A DNA stretch of 64,000 nt from Ensifer adhaerens (GCF_020035535.1 NZ_CP083349.1:3118501-3182500), one strand, 5' to 3'; positions 1 to 10,178 are shown, counted from the stretch's first letter. A program made the numbers and translations. The notes: generated by a model not told the origin, from the letters alone.

Positions 1-853
1 AGATCGCCTGCGCATTGGCATCAGCCCGAGCCATCAGGCCCTTGAGCCCACCGACCTGCTGCGCCCAGACGAGCGCATCGATATAGTCCTCGACGCAGAG
101 CATCGACGGCGTGTTGATGGTTTCGCCAGTGAAGATGCCTTCGATCAGCTTGCCGCCCGAGGTCATGCGGAAGATCTTCGGCAGCGGCCAGGCCGGCACG
201 TAGGTGAGCAGGCGTTCAACGGCGCGCGGCGACAGGATGATGACGCCATGGGCGCCTTCGCCGCCAAGAACCTTCTGCCAAGAGAAGGTGACGACATCGA
301 GCTTGGCAAAGTCGAGGTTCTGCGCGAAGGCGGCAGAGGTGGCGTCGCAGATCGTCAGGCCCTTGCGGTCGGCCGGGATGAAATCGCCGTTCGGCACGCG
401 CACGCCCGAGGTCGTGCCGTTCCAGGTGAAGACCACGTCGCGGTCGAAATCCACCTTGGAAAGATCGGGAAGCTCGCCGTAGCCGGCTTCGAACTTGCGA
501 ACGTCGGCGAGCTTCAGCTGCTTGACCACGTCGGTCACCCAGCCGGCGCCAAAGCTTTCCCAGGCGACCATGTCGACGCCGCGTTGACCGAGCAGGGACC
601 AGAGCGCCATTTCGACGGCGCCGGTGTCGGAAGCGGGCACGATACCGATACGGTAGTCGGCCGGCACTTCAAGAATGTCACGGGTAAGATCGATGGCCTG
701 CTTCAGCTTCGTCTTGCCGATCTTGGCGCGGTGCGAACGACCGAGCGGAGCATCGGAGAGAGCGTCGAGCGTCCAACCGGGGCGCTTCGAGCAAGGGCCA
801 GAAGAGAAATGGGTATTGTTCGGACGGAGGTCCGGCTGTGCAGGCTTTGCCAT
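1..853 (-). CDS. serC: Phosphoserine aminotransferase, 3' end cut by window edge
   Basis: PLP-dependent enzyme of the phosphorylated serine pathway, converting 3-phosphohydroxypyruvate plus glutamate to phosphoserine and 2-oxoglutarate in the cytosol. 284 residues from the start codon are present and the C-terminus lies beyond base 1. The protein opens with [13 protein letters not shown] and contains the [11 protein letters not shown] segment (about residues 16-26), the FTWNGTTSG loop (142-150), and [12 protein letters not shown] with the PLP-binding lysine at about residue 194. This is the alphaproteobacterial/archaeal-like SerC subtype. The ATG at 853 is preceded by GGAAGGA. That ribosome site lies in the loop of a hairpin, so translation is probably controlled by the leader described separately. 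In rhizobia serA usually follows; here it would lie outside the window. Confidence 0.95.
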   Translation of the reverse strand, partial: MAKPAQPDLRPNNTHFSSGPCSKRPGWTLDALSDAPLGRSHRAKIGKTKLKQAIDLTRDILEVPADYRIGIVPASDTGAVEMALWSLLGQRGVDMVAWESFGAGWVTDVVKQLKLADVRKFEAGYGELPDLSKVDFDRDVVFTWNGTTSGVRVPNGDFIPADRKGLTICDATSAAFAQNLDFAKLDVVTFSWQKVLGGEGAHGVIILSPRAVERLLTYVPAWPLPKIFRMTSGGKLIEGIFTGETINTPSMLCVEDYIDALVWAQQVGGLKGLMARADANAQAI

Positions 854-854
854 G

Positions 855-900
855 TGCTATCCTTCCAGATAGATAGCCCTTCGTTGGGGAAGGGTGTCCC
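855..900 (-). ncRNA. serC leader RNA: tandem hairpins covering the ribosome site
   Basis: Between the predicted transcription start (about 901) and the serC ATG at 853 the transcript can form two short adjacent hairpins. The first is CCCTTC/GAAGGG (877-894). The second is CTATC/GATAG (857-876), whose loop carries the GGAAGGA Shine-Dalgarno. Two small hairpins directly before the start codon, the second enclosing the ribosome site, match the alphaproteobacterial serC RNA motif described upstream of serC-serA. What it senses, if anything, cannot be read from the sequence. The assignment rests on position, architecture and gene context, not on a covariance search. Confidence 0.65.
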
Positions 901-907
901 GCCGTCG

Positions 908-936
908 TCGATATTGTGAGCGGGACCGGAAGTCAA
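908..936 (-). promoter_or_regulatory. Sigma-70 type promoter of serC
   Basis: On the minus strand TTGACT (931-936) and TATCGA (908-913) are separated by 17 bases. This is a near-consensus alphaproteobacterial housekeeping promoter and places the start of transcription around 901, just before the leader hairpins. Confidence 0.65.
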
Positions 937-1108
937 GCGCTTTGTCGCAATCGAGAAAATTTATGGCGTCGCGGGCAACATCTGCAAAAGTGGAACAATG
1001 CCCGCCGACCGATTGTTGCCGGGCGTCACTTTCTTCCGAGCAAGAGGCTGAGACATCAGGCGGATCAGCATGATCCGACTTCCGCCGAAACCGTGGCGCT
1101 TCAAAGCG

Positions 1109-1942
1109 TTAGAAGGAGAAGCGCAGGCCCGCGCGAATCTCGTGACGGGAAAGCCCGTCGTCGAAGCCCTTGTCACCGGTAGCGCCCACCAGAGCCTCGG
1201 CCCCGAAACCGAACATCTCACCATCGGCGATATGGGAGTAACGATAGCCGACATCGAGCTTCAGCTGGTCGCTGAGATCATAGGAGACGCCCGCCATCAG
1301 CGCATAGGTGAAACGCCAGCTGTCGCGTCCCTCGTAGGAGGCAGCGGTGGGCGAACCGGCGCAGGCGCCTCCACCGGCCACACAAGTGGCGCTTTCGACT
1401 GCCGTGTCCCAGTTGAGGCGCGTCGCGCCGATGCCGCCGCCGACATAGGGCGTGAAGCCGGCGAGCGTGCCGAAATCCATGTAGGCGTTCACCATCAACC
1501 CGAGGGCGGAATAATCGGCAGCGGTCGAGAAGGCGCAGGATGTCCCTGCCCCCTGCCCGGCGCACGGACTAGCAGACGCAGACGATCCGCTGAACCGGCC
1601 CTCGAAATAGTCGGCCGTCAGGTCGGCGCGGAACGTATCGGTAAACTGGTAACCGACGCCGAGCGAACCGGAGAACGGCTTGTCAAAACGCGCATTGTCG
1701 AAGGGAACGCTGTCGTAGCTCAGCGTGCCCGCATCGAAGGTGCGATAATAGGGATCGCCTTCGCCGCGCCAGGGCGCATAGCCGATATCGCCACGCAGGT
1801 AGATCCCGCCTGAACTGGCCGCTTCTTTTTCGATGGTGATCTCCGGGGCATTCAGCAGATCCTCGTCGGCCGCCAGCGCGGCGCCCGAAAGAAGCAGGCC
1901 GGCACCAAAAGCGGCTCCGCAGAACCCGTTTCGCCAATCCAT
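1109..1942 (-). CDS. Outer-membrane beta-barrel protein, paralogue 1
   Basis: 277-residue secreted protein with an N-terminal signal peptide (hydrophobic stretch ending in ALAADED) followed by an 8-strand-type OmpA/OmpW/Omp25-like barrel. Recurrent barrel motifs are GIYLRGDIGYA, SGSLGVGYQF, FRADLTADYF, TPYVGGGIGATRLNW, SWRFTYALMAGVSY, LKLDVGYRYSHIADG and a terminal EIRAGLRFSF with the C-terminal aromatic residue expected for outer-membrane insertion. ATG 1942 is chosen over 1948 because AAAGGG lies 7 bases before it but only 1 base before the upstream ATG. It is a diverged tandem paralogue of the gene at 2131-2955. A perfect CtrA-type box lies about 90 bases upstream. Its exact role (structural barrel, porin or adhesin) is not evident. 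Confidence 0.85.
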   Translation of the reverse strand: MDWRNGFCGAAFGAGLLLSGAALAADEDLLNAPEITIEKEAASSGGIYLRGDIGYAPWRGEGDPYYRTFDAGTLSYDSVPFDNARFDKPFSGSLGVGYQFTDTFRADLTADYFEGRFSGSSASASPCAGQGAGTSCAFSTAADYSALGLMVNAYMDFGTLAGFTPYVGGGIGATRLNWDTAVESATCVAGGGACAGSPTAASYEGRDSWRFTYALMAGVSYDLSDQLKLDVGYRYSHIADGEMFGFGAEALVGATGDKGFDDGLSRHEIRAGLRFSF

Positions 1943-2029
1943 GCCCATGCCCTTTCACCGCTGCTATTCGTGCGGGATGGAGCCATGCCGTCACCGCTTC
2001 GTTCAGCGTTAACTATTGGCAGTCAGTGG

Positions 2030-2044
2030 TTAACCCCTGGTTAA
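2030..2044. promoter_or_regulatory. CtrA-type box TTAA-N7-TTAA upstream of barrel gene 1
   Basis: TTAACCCCTGGTTAA, within a GGTTAACC-CCT-GGTTAACC tandem, begins about 88 bases upstream of the ATG at 1942. It matches the CtrA consensus exactly. On the minus strand an AATAGT hexamer follows about 14 bases later and could be a -10 element. The factor that binds is inferred, not shown. Confidence 0.6.
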
Positions 2045-2082
2045 CCATGCTTGTTAGGGAACAGGCAAAGATTGGTGACAAC

Positions 2083-2106
2083 GAAAAGGCCACCCGAAGG
2101 TGGCCT
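2083..2106 (-). terminator. Intrinsic terminator of barrel gene 2
   Basis: Hairpin AGGCCACC/GGTGGCCT with a CGAA-type loop (2087-2106), followed on the minus strand by TTTTC. It lies 25 bases after the stop of the gene at 2131-2955. Confidence 0.8.
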
Positions 2107-2130
2107 TGGTATTTCCCCGAGACGATCCGA

Positions 2131-2955
2131 TTACTTGTAGACGATCGGCGGCGGCTCGTAAGGCACTTCGCAGGTATTGCCGAAGGAATAGCGCAGACCG
2201 GCGCGCGCTTCGTGGATGTAGAAGCCGTCGTCGAAGCCCGGACCGCCGCCGTTGGCGTAGCCGAACATGTCGCCATCATCGACCTGGCGGAAGCGATAAC
2301 CGATATCCGCCTTCAGGTTGCAGGTCAGGTCGATCGCGGTGCCGGCCATGAGGGCGTAGGTGAAGCGCCAGCTGTCTTTGCCACCATGATTGGTCGTCGG
2401 GTCGCATCGGGTGGGGTCGCCATCTACGCAGCTCGTGTTGCGCAGTCCGTCCCAACTCACACGCGTCGCACCGATACCGGCGCCGACGTACGGAGTGAAA
2501 GCACCGTAGGTGCCGATGTCGACATAGGCGTTGGCCATAAGGCTCCACGCGGAAACCGAGCTAATGTCTCGCGAAACGCAAGGCTCACCCGGGAAGAGCC
2601 CGCAGCCGCCGCTGGTCGAGCCGGCAAAGTCGCCGTTGCCCCAGTAGTCGGCCGTGATATCCGCACGCAGGTAGTTGTTGAACTGGTAACCGACACCGCC
2701 GCCGATCACCCAGGAATCATCGATATCGGCCGAATCGAAGTCCGCGATCGAGCCACTCGGCCCACCCTGGTAAAAATTCGCGCCGCGCAGATGGTTCCAC
2801 GCATAGCCAACGTCACCGCGCAGATACCAACCGCTGGTCTGAATGACCTCGACGGGCTGCTCCGGCACCGGCTCCATAGGTTGGTAGACATCCGCAGCAA
2901 AAGCTGCCGTGCCGCTGAGCAAGATAGCCACAACGCCACTCAAAATTCTCTTCAT
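2131..2955 (-). CDS. Outer-membrane beta-barrel protein, paralogue 2
   Basis: 274 residues starting MKRILSGVVAILLSG, a clear Sec signal peptide ending AAFAADVYQP. The mature part has the same barrel pattern as its neighbour: GWYLRGDVGYAWN, IGGGVGYQFNNYLRADITADY, TPYVGAGIGATRVSWD, SWRFTYALMAGTA, LKADIGYRFRQVDDGDMFG, EARAGLRYSFG. It then carries an extra proline-rich tail EVPYEPPPIVYK, unlike paralogue 1. Paired cysteines in the loops (CGLFPGEPC, NTSCVDGDPTRC) could form disulphides. ATG 2955 is preferred because GGAGTGG sits just upstream. It has its own terminator and a perfect CtrA-type box about 90 bases upstream. The family resembles rhizobial RopB and Brucella Omp25-like surface barrels; which one is not certain. 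Confidence 0.87.
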   Translation of the reverse strand: MKRILSGVVAILLSGTAAFAADVYQPMEPVPEQPVEVIQTSGWYLRGDVGYAWNHLRGANFYQGGPSGSIADFDSADIDDSWVIGGGVGYQFNNYLRADITADYWGNGDFAGSTSGGCGLFPGEPCVSRDISSVSAWSLMANAYVDIGTYGAFTPYVGAGIGATRVSWDGLRNTSCVDGDPTRCDPTTNHGGKDSWRFTYALMAGTAIDLTCNLKADIGYRFRQVDDGDMFGYANGGGPGFDDGFYIHEARAGLRYSFGNTCEVPYEPPPIVYK

Positions 2956-3043
2956 GGCCCACTCCAATACATTCCGTTGCTTGGTTCACCATGAAACCGG
3001 TGCCCAAATCCCGATGTTGGTTATGGATAATGATGAGGAAAGG

Positions 3044-3058
3044 TTAAGTTCCGATTAA
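3044..3058. promoter_or_regulatory. CtrA-type box TTAA-N7-TTAA upstream of barrel gene 2
   Basis: TTAAGTTCCGATTAA is an exact TTAA-N7-TTAA match starting 89 bases before the ATG at 2955. On the minus strand TATCCA, a plausible -10, follows about 14-15 bases after the box, the geometry of a CtrA-controlled promoter. Confidence 0.6.
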
Positions 3059-3265
3059 CTACAAACGTTTACCGAGATTGTTAAGATACCAACCTATTCT
3101 TGTGGTTGCTGTGACGCGTTACTGTCCGCCCTGTAGTTCCCTTAAGGTGGAGCTAAATAAAGCGGCAAGACAGTGCGCTGGATCGCCTTTCAGAGCCAAC
3201 AATTCTGCGGATCGGAATTCCAATCATGGGACAGCACGCCCCGCGCCCCCGATCGAGATGCAGAC

Positions 3266-3294
3266 AAAAAAGAGGCCGGTGCGTCGCACCGGCC
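3266..3294 (-). terminator. Intrinsic terminator of glmM
   Basis: A 10-bp perfect stem GGCCGGTGCG/CGCACCGGCC with a one-base centre is followed on the minus strand by TCTTTTTT. It lies 28 bases downstream of the glmM stop. Confidence 0.85.
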
Positions 3295-3321
3295 CTGGAG
3301 GGAAATCAATCGCTGAATGTG

Positions 3322-4674
3322 TCAGGCGGCGTTGCGCACGCTGCCGATGACGTTGACCAACTCGTCGACGATGCGTTCGATCTGGCCACGATCGTCACCT
3401 TCCGCCATCACGCGGATGAGTGGCTCCGTACCGGATGGCCGGATCAAGAGCCGGCCGGACTTGGCAAGCTCCGCTTCCGCGTCGGCGATCGCCTGACGCA
3501 CCGTCGCGTCCTCAAGCGGCTTTCCGGCGGAAACGCGAACATTCTTCAGGACCTGCGGCACCGGTTCGAAGCGGTGGCACACTTCGCTCACCGGCTTGCC
3601 CTGGCGCTTGATCACCGCGAGGATCTGCAGAGCGGCCACAAGGCCATCGCCCGTCGTGCCGAAATCCGAAAGCACGATATGGCCGGACTGTTCACCGCCC
3701 ACATTGAGGCCGTCCTGACGCATCTGCTCGACGACATAACGGTCGCCGACCTTCGTGCGCCGCAGATCGATGCCGCGCCCCCGAAGGTAGCGCTCGAGAC
3801 CGAGATTGGACATGACGGTCGCCGCCACCGCACCGCCGCGCAACATGCCGTCTTCCGCCCAGCTGTCGGCGATCACAGCCATCAGCTGGTCGCCGTCGAT
3901 CACCGTGCCGTTCTCGTCGACGATCAGCACACGATCGGCGTCGCCATCGAGCGCGATGCCGATGTCGGCGCGCACTTCATGGACCTTCTTCGACAGCGTG
4001 GCCGGATGGGTGGAACCACAATCAAGATTGATGTTGAGACCGTTCGGTTCCGTTCCGATGGTCACGACTTCCGCGCCCAGTTCCCAAAGGGCGGTCGGCG
4101 CCACCTTGTAGGCCGCGCCATTGGCGCAATCGACAGCGATCCGGAGCCCCTGCAGCGTGACGTCACGCGGCAGCGTGCGCTTGGCGTGTTCCAGATAGCG
4201 ATAGATGTCACCATCGACGCGTTTCGCCCGGCCGATGTCTTCCGATTTCGCCAACTGCCCCGAAAGATCCTGGTCGAGCAGGGCTTCGATCTTCTGTTCA
4301 ATGTCGTCGGAAAGCTTGTAGCCGTCGGGACCGAAAAGCTTGATGCCGTTGTCCTGGTAGGGATTGTGCGAAGCGGAGATCATCACGCCGATATCGGCGC
4401 GCAGCGAGCGGGTGAGCATCGCGACGCCCGGCGTCGGGATCGGCCCGAGCAGGAAGACGTCAAGACCGGCCGCCGTAAAGCCCGCCACCATCGCGTTCTC
4501 GAGCATGTAGCCTGAAAGGCGCGTATCCTTGCCGATCACCACGCGGTGGCGGTGAGCGCCATTGCGAAAGATCGTACCGACCGCGATGCCAACCCGCATC
4601 GCCAGGTCCGGTGTCATCGGAAACATGTTGGACTGGCCGCGGATGCCGTCGGTGCCGAAATACTTTCGCTTCAT
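3322..4674 (-). CDS. glmM: Phosphoglucosamine mutase
   Basis: 450-residue cytosolic enzyme interconverting glucosamine-6-phosphate and glucosamine-1-phosphate, feeding UDP-GlcNAc for peptidoglycan and lipid A. It begins [13 protein letters not shown]. The catalytic phosphoserine loop [12 protein letters not shown] has the active serine at about residue 102. The magnesium loop DGDADR follows near 240, and the C-terminal phosphate-binding RPSGTEP motif is present. The length is that expected for GlmM. The ATG at 4674 is chosen over an upstream in-frame codon because it has GGAG seven bases upstream and the family starts there. It lies downstream of ftsH in the same orientation, the usual alphaproteobacterial order, but an ftsH terminator separates them, so glmM probably has its own promoter in the 315-base gap. 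Confidence 0.96.
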   Translation of the reverse strand: MKRKYFGTDGIRGQSNMFPMTPDLAMRVGIAVGTIFRNGAHRHRVVIGKDTRLSGYMLENAMVAGFTAAGLDVFLLGPIPTPGVAMLTRSLRADIGVMISASHNPYQDNGIKLFGPDGYKLSDDIEQKIEALLDQDLSGQLAKSEDIGRAKRVDGDIYRYLEHAKRTLPRDVTLQGLRIAVDCANGAAYKVAPTALWELGAEVVTIGTEPNGLNINLDCGSTHPATLSKKVHEVRADIGIALDGDADRVLIVDENGTVIDGDQLMAVIADSWAEDGMLRGGAVAATVMSNLGLERYLRGRGIDLRRTKVGDRYVVEQMRQDGLNVGGEQSGHIVLSDFGTTGDGLVAALQILAVIKRQGKPVSEVCHRFEPVPQVLKNVRVSAGKPLEDATVRQAIADAEAELAKSGRLLIRPSGTEPLIRVMAEGDDRGQIERIVDELVNVIGSVRNAA

Positions 4675-4989
4675 AAGAACTCCATCGTTCTGCCGGGTCA
4701 GTGCTGGTTTGGCCAGCTCCGCCTGTCTGCGTTTTGCGCGACTGGGTTTCATTGACCGGACCTCATTTCATGCTCTTGGATGCCGTCTGTCTGGCGACCG
4801 GCGTTCCGTTCAAGGGCAGCCATCGCAAACACGTCCTGTCTTCTTTGACACAAAAGCATCGGAAACGGCAGCGAGCGTAACATCAGAAATCATTACATCC
4901 CGTTACCAAATGCCAGACGCCAAGTCGGCAACCAAAAGCCGCCGCTCCACTTAAGGAACGGCGGCTCGGATGCATCTCTAATCGTCGCG
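4675..4989. other. Intergenic region between ftsH and glmM
   Basis: 315 bases without a convincing gene. The ftsH side holds the terminator at 4934-4966. The rest must contain the glmM promoter, but no near-consensus -35/-10 pair stands out. Confidence 0.5.
4934..4966 (-). terminator. Intrinsic terminator of ftsH
   Basis: Stem AGCCGCCGTTCC/GGAGCGGCGGCT with an internal mismatch, followed on the minus strand by TTTTGG. It lies 24 bases after the ftsH stop. Confidence 0.8.
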
Positions 4990-6933
<1,944 letters not shown>

Positions 6934-6992
6934 CGAACTCCCCGGAACCTGTCACGACCCACACATTTCGCCGGGCCGCTGTCTTGCTCCCT

Positions 6993-7021
6993 AACATAGG
7001 GTTCTGGCGACGCATTGCCAA
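6993..7021 (-). promoter_or_regulatory. Probable promoter of ftsH
   Basis: On the minus strand TTGGCA (7016-7021), 17 bases, TATGTT (6993-6998). The same bases read as CTTGGC-N16-CCTATG, which resembles the rhizobial heat-shock (RpoH) consensus CTTGAA/CCATAT, so dual or heat-shock control of ftsH is possible. Confidence 0.5.
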
Positions 7022-7034
7022 GGCAAACCGCCGT

Positions 7035-8375
7035 CTACCATTCCATTTCTGTCAATAGATCGTGAACCGGTAGCGGCAGATAACGCTGGCGTCCGAACAA
7101 TCCGGCGATGCTGTCTGCCATGATCCGGTCGAAACCCGGCAAAAAGGTGTCGTAGAGGCCGATCCGCGCCTCGATCATGGCGGATGCGACAATTTTGACG
7201 TCTTCGGAAACGATACGGGGCGCCGTGAGCGACGCACGACCGGCAACGCCTGGTGGCAGGCCTGCGGCAATAAGTCTCTGCTGTTGTGGTCCGCGACCGC
7301 CTTCCGCCGTCACCGTGAGGGGGACTCCACCAGGATTGCGGACCAGAAAGCGATCATCCCAGTTACCGGCTTGCCCTGTCTGCAATGTCAAATCTTCGAC
7401 ATCGCGCGCCTCGCGATAGAGATAGAGACCGGTCGAGCGCCGGTCGAAAACGACGCGCCCGGCGGTTAGCCGGCCCGCTGCCCCCTTCTCCAGGAACGCC
7501 GTCAGCCGCTCCGCCGTCTCGGCGGCAGGCAGATGCGCGCGGCCGCCGATCACGGTCGTCAGCGCGAGCAACGCCCTCTGCCAATCGATGTTCCGGCACT
7601 GGCCGGCCATCTGAGGCGCGATCTCAGCGACCAACCCCGCATGCACCCGCACATGCCGGTCCAGCAGTGTGGCGGCGGTGGCCGACGATTGCGCCCGGGA
7701 CTGCGCGTCCCAAATGCCGGCACCGATCTTGGCCGATGACGCCAGCGAGGCCCGCGCGCGGACCCGCTCGAAGCGTGGGTTCACATTGCTCGGATCATCG
7801 AACCAGCCGACCTTCCGTTCGGTGAGAAAGGCGCGGATGGCCGTACGGTCGACCGCAAGGAAGGGTCGCAGTACCCAGATGCGTCGGTCATAGAGCGTGG
7901 CCCCGGCCATGCCCGCAGCGCCGGGCCCCTCCCCCCGCTGGGCTCGCATCAGGATCGTCTCACGCTGATCGTCGAGCGTGTGACCGGTGACGATTGTGGA
8001 TGCTTCTAGACGCTGTGCGGCGGCGGCCAGCAAAGCGTAGCGTGCCTCGCGGGCCGCCGCCTGAATGCCGGAACTAGGTTTCGCACCGTCCCATCGGGCA
8101 GTGATATGCGGTACGCCCAGGCTCTCGCAAAACGCAGCGACACCGCGCGCCTCTCCGGCCGATTCCGGCCTCAGCGCATGATCGACCGTGCAGGCGGCCA
8201 GGGAAAATTCTGTGGGCTTGGTTGCCTCGATCGCCTCGTTGAGAGCGAGAAGCAGTCCCTTCGAGTCGCTCCCGCCGGAGACGGCCACGAGGATGCGTGC
8301 GGGTCTATCGAAGGAGGCAAGAAATCGTTTTGCCGTCTCGACAACGGCGATTGGCGGGTGGGCCTCAGCAGCCAA
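7035..8375 (-). CDS. tilS: tRNA(Ile)-lysidine synthase, TTG start
   Basis: 446-residue PP-loop ATPase that attaches lysine to C34 of the CAU anticodon of tRNA-Ile, changing decoding from AUG to AUA; an essential cytosolic enzyme. The P-loop SGGSDS is at residues 33-38, followed by TVDHALRPESAGEA and the GHTLDDQRETILMR motif. The C-terminal part is poorly conserved. No ATG or GTG lies near the family N-terminus: the plausible start is TTG at 8375, inside the last codons of cpoB (11-base overlap), with a weak Shine-Dalgarno. Translation is therefore probably coupled to cpoB and low, which suits an essential low-copy modification enzyme. It lies just upstream of ftsH, the usual tilS-ftsH pairing. 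Confidence 0.93.
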   Translation of the reverse strand: MAAEAHPPIAVVETAKRFLASFDRPARILVAVSGGSDSKGLLLALNEAIEATKPTEFSLAACTVDHALRPESAGEARGVAAFCESLGVPHITARWDGAKPSSGIQAAAREARYALLAAAAQRLEASTIVTGHTLDDQRETILMRAQRGEGPGAAGMAGATLYDRRIWVLRPFLAVDRTAIRAFLTERKVGWFDDPSNVNPRFERVRARASLASSAKIGAGIWDAQSRAQSSATAATLLDRHVRVHAGLVAEIAPQMAGQCRNIDWQRALLALTTVIGGRAHLPAAETAERLTAFLEKGAAGRLTAGRVVFDRRSTGLYLYREARDVEDLTLQTGQAGNWDDRFLVRNPGGVPLTVTAEGGRGPQQQRLIAAGLPPGVAGRASLTAPRIVSEDVKIVASAMIEARIGLYDTFLPGFDRIMADSIAGLFGRQRYLPLPVHDLLTEMEW

Positions 8376-9405
8376 AGCGGCTCTGCTCGCTCGTCACCTT
8401 TGCCTTTACCGCCGGCGAAGCCTTCGGGTAACGCTTGTTGACCTCGCGCAGTGTCGCGCAGGCCGTTTCCTTGTTGTCGAGTGCGCCAAGCGACATGCCG
8501 AGCTTCAGCAGCATCTCCGGCGCCTTCGGCGACTTGCCGTGGGCCTGGTGTGCGTTCAGGAAGGTCTTGGCCGCATCACTATATTTGCCCTGCGAATACT
8601 GCGCCTCGCCCAACCAGAAGCTGGCGTCGGCCGCCTTGTCACCCTGCGGGAACGCTGCCAGATAATCGCCGAACTCCTGTTCCGCCGTGCCGTAGTCGCC
8701 CGAGAGGACATGGCCGTAGGCCGACTGGTAGAGATCACCAGGATTGTCGAGTGACGCCGTCTGCTGGTTGCCCGGATTGCCGTTCAGGCCGCCATCGTTG
8801 GCGGGCAGACCAGCACCGGCATCGACGCCGGGCGGTGTCGCATTTGCACCGGGTCGCGCATCGGTCGTGGTCGAGACCGGATTGCCGCTCTGGTCGAAGA
8901 CGATCTGGCCGAGCGTGGTCGGCGGAGCGGCACCATTGGCGCCCTGGTCACCACCGGACGGAAGGCCGGAGGAAGCCATGTCGTTGCCGCCACCTGCCGG
9001 CGGTACGGCCTGGCTATCCGTCACCCCGGGGGTGACGGACGCCTGATCGCTGGTCTTCGGCGTCTGCAAAGCGCCGCTCTTCTTCGGGGAGGCCTTGCCA
9101 CTTTCCAGATCCTGGAAGCGGAATTCGTTGTCCTCCTGGAACTTCCGGATCTGCTCCTGCATCTGCAGGAGCTGGAAGCTCATTTCTTCGATACGCCCGT
9201 TGAGCGAGCGGATCTGTTCCTCAAGCTGGCCAATCCGTGCGGTCTCGGCCGACTGTACCTTCACCACGGGCAGCTTCTGCTGCGCGCCGGCTTGAGCTTC
9301 AGTCGTTCGGGCCAGCAGCCCTGAAAGCGGCATGGCGTTCGCCGTCTGGCCCAGGCCCACAAGGGCCGTCAGACCGATCAGTCCCGCCACGACAAATCTC
9401 TTCAT
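8365..9405 (-). CDS. cpoB: Tol-Pal periplasmic coordinator CpoB (YbgF)
   Basis: 346-residue periplasmic protein linking the Tol-Pal system to peptidoglycan synthesis during division. The start MKRFVVAGLIGLTALVG is a Sec signal peptide cleaved near TANA. A predicted trimeric coiled coil follows (about 45-85, ETARIGQLEEQIRSL onward). A long low-complexity linker rich in Gly, Pro, Ser and Asn covers about 95-210. The C-terminal TPR domain carries YQSAYGHVLSGDYGTAEQEF, DASFWLGEAQYSQGKYSDAA and APEMLLKLGMSLGAL. ATG 9405 is preferred over an upstream in-frame codon because the signal peptide begins there and AGGACA precedes it. It is the last gene of the tol-pal cluster and overlaps tilS. A terminator separates it from pal, so it may have its own promoter. 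Confidence 0.92.
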   Translation of the reverse strand: MKRFVVAGLIGLTALVGLGQTANAMPLSGLLARTTEAQAGAQQKLPVVKVQSAETARIGQLEEQIRSLNGRIEEMSFQLLQMQEQIRKFQEDNEFRFQDLESGKASPKKSGALQTPKTSDQASVTPGVTDSQAVPPAGGGNDMASSGLPSGGDQGANGAAPPTTLGQIVFDQSGNPVSTTTDARPGANATPPGVDAGAGLPANDGGLNGNPGNQQTASLDNPGDLYQSAYGHVLSGDYGTAEQEFGDYLAAFPQGDKAADASFWLGEAQYSQGKYSDAAKTFLNAHQAHGKSPKAPEMLLKLGMSLGALDNKETACATLREVNKRYPKASPAVKAKVTSEQSRFGC

Positions 9406-9543
9406 TTCATTTGTCCTGTTCGAATACCGGTTGTCCCACCCTTGAGCCGGGGCCCGCAATACATCTCGCCGAGTCAATTGGGTGATTGCCGCACAGTTTT
9501 CCAATTACCCTGAAAAAGCAACGGAGTTCGGCCAAAGTGTGGT

Positions 9544-9577
9544 AAAAAAGCAAAGGGCGGCTGAGAGCCGCCCTTTT
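9544..9577 (-). terminator. Intrinsic terminator of pal
   Basis: 11-bp stem AAAGGGCGGCT/AGCCGCCCTTT with a three-base loop (9552-9576). On the minus strand it is followed by GCTTTTTT. It lies 69 bases after the pal stop and splits pal from cpoB. Confidence 0.85.
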
Positions 9578-9644
9578 AATTTAGCAGTCTGTGATCTTGC
9601 GATCACACGTGCAATCGGAGCCGTGCCGAAGCGCGGCCGCGAGA

Positions 9645-10178
9645 TTACATGCCGGCACCACCGAGAACGGTAACTGCGCGACGGTTCTGCGACCAGCACG
9701 AGATGTCGTCGCAGACGGCGACCGGCTTTTCCTTGCCGTAGGAGATCGTCTTCATGCGGTTGGACGGAACGCCCTGGCTGATGAGGTAATCGCGGGTGGA
9801 GGCTGCACGGCGGGCGCCGAGTGCAAGGTTGTATTCGCGCGTGCCGCGTTCGTCGGCATGGCCTTCGATGGTGATCGCGTAGTTCGGGTACTTGGCGAGC
9901 CACTGAGCCTGACGGGCGAGCGTCTGCTGCGCGTCGGCACGGATCGAGGTGGAGTCGGTGTCGAAGAAGATGCGGTCGCCGACATTGACGGTGAAGTCCT
10001 GCTGCGAACCCGGCGTTGCGGCGCCCGCGCCGCCGAGGCCGAGCTCGTTGGCGTTGTTCGGCATGTTCTTCTTCGATGCACAGCCAGCGATGGCAAGCGT
10101 CATGACCAAAGCGATCATGACGGGGTTGCGAGCGATGGTCTGCATGCGGCCTACGGCCGGGGTGTCAATTCGGCTCAT
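9645..10178 (-). CDS. pal: Peptidoglycan-associated lipoprotein Pal
   Basis: 177-residue outer-membrane lipoprotein that anchors the outer membrane to peptidoglycan and is positioned at the division site by TolQRAB. The N-terminal hydrophobic stretch ends in a lipobox (LAIAGC, cysteine near residue 32). The C-terminal OmpA-like domain contains FFDTDSTSIRADA, ITIEGHADERGTREYN (with the Asp and Arg that bind meso-diaminopimelate), NLALGARRAAS and TISYGKEKPV. The long N-region MSRIDTPAVGRMQ is typical of rhizobial Pal, and GGAG lies upstream of this ATG. It is transcribed after tolB. A TTAACCAT CtrA half-site lies about 80 bases upstream. Confidence 0.95.
   Translation of the reverse strand: MSRIDTPAVGRMQTIARNPVMIALVMTLAIAGCASKKNMPNNANELGLGGAGAATPGSQQDFTVNVGDRIFFDTDSTSIRADAQQTLARQAQWLAKYPNYAITIEGHADERGTREYNLALGARRAASTRDYLISQGVPSNRMKTISYGKEKPVAVCDDISCWSQNRRAVTVLGGAGM

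Noticed and set aside
248..919. A 223-codon plus-strand frame opposite serC
   Set aside because: It lies wholly opposite an unmistakable serC and the serC leader, and has no recognisable domain.
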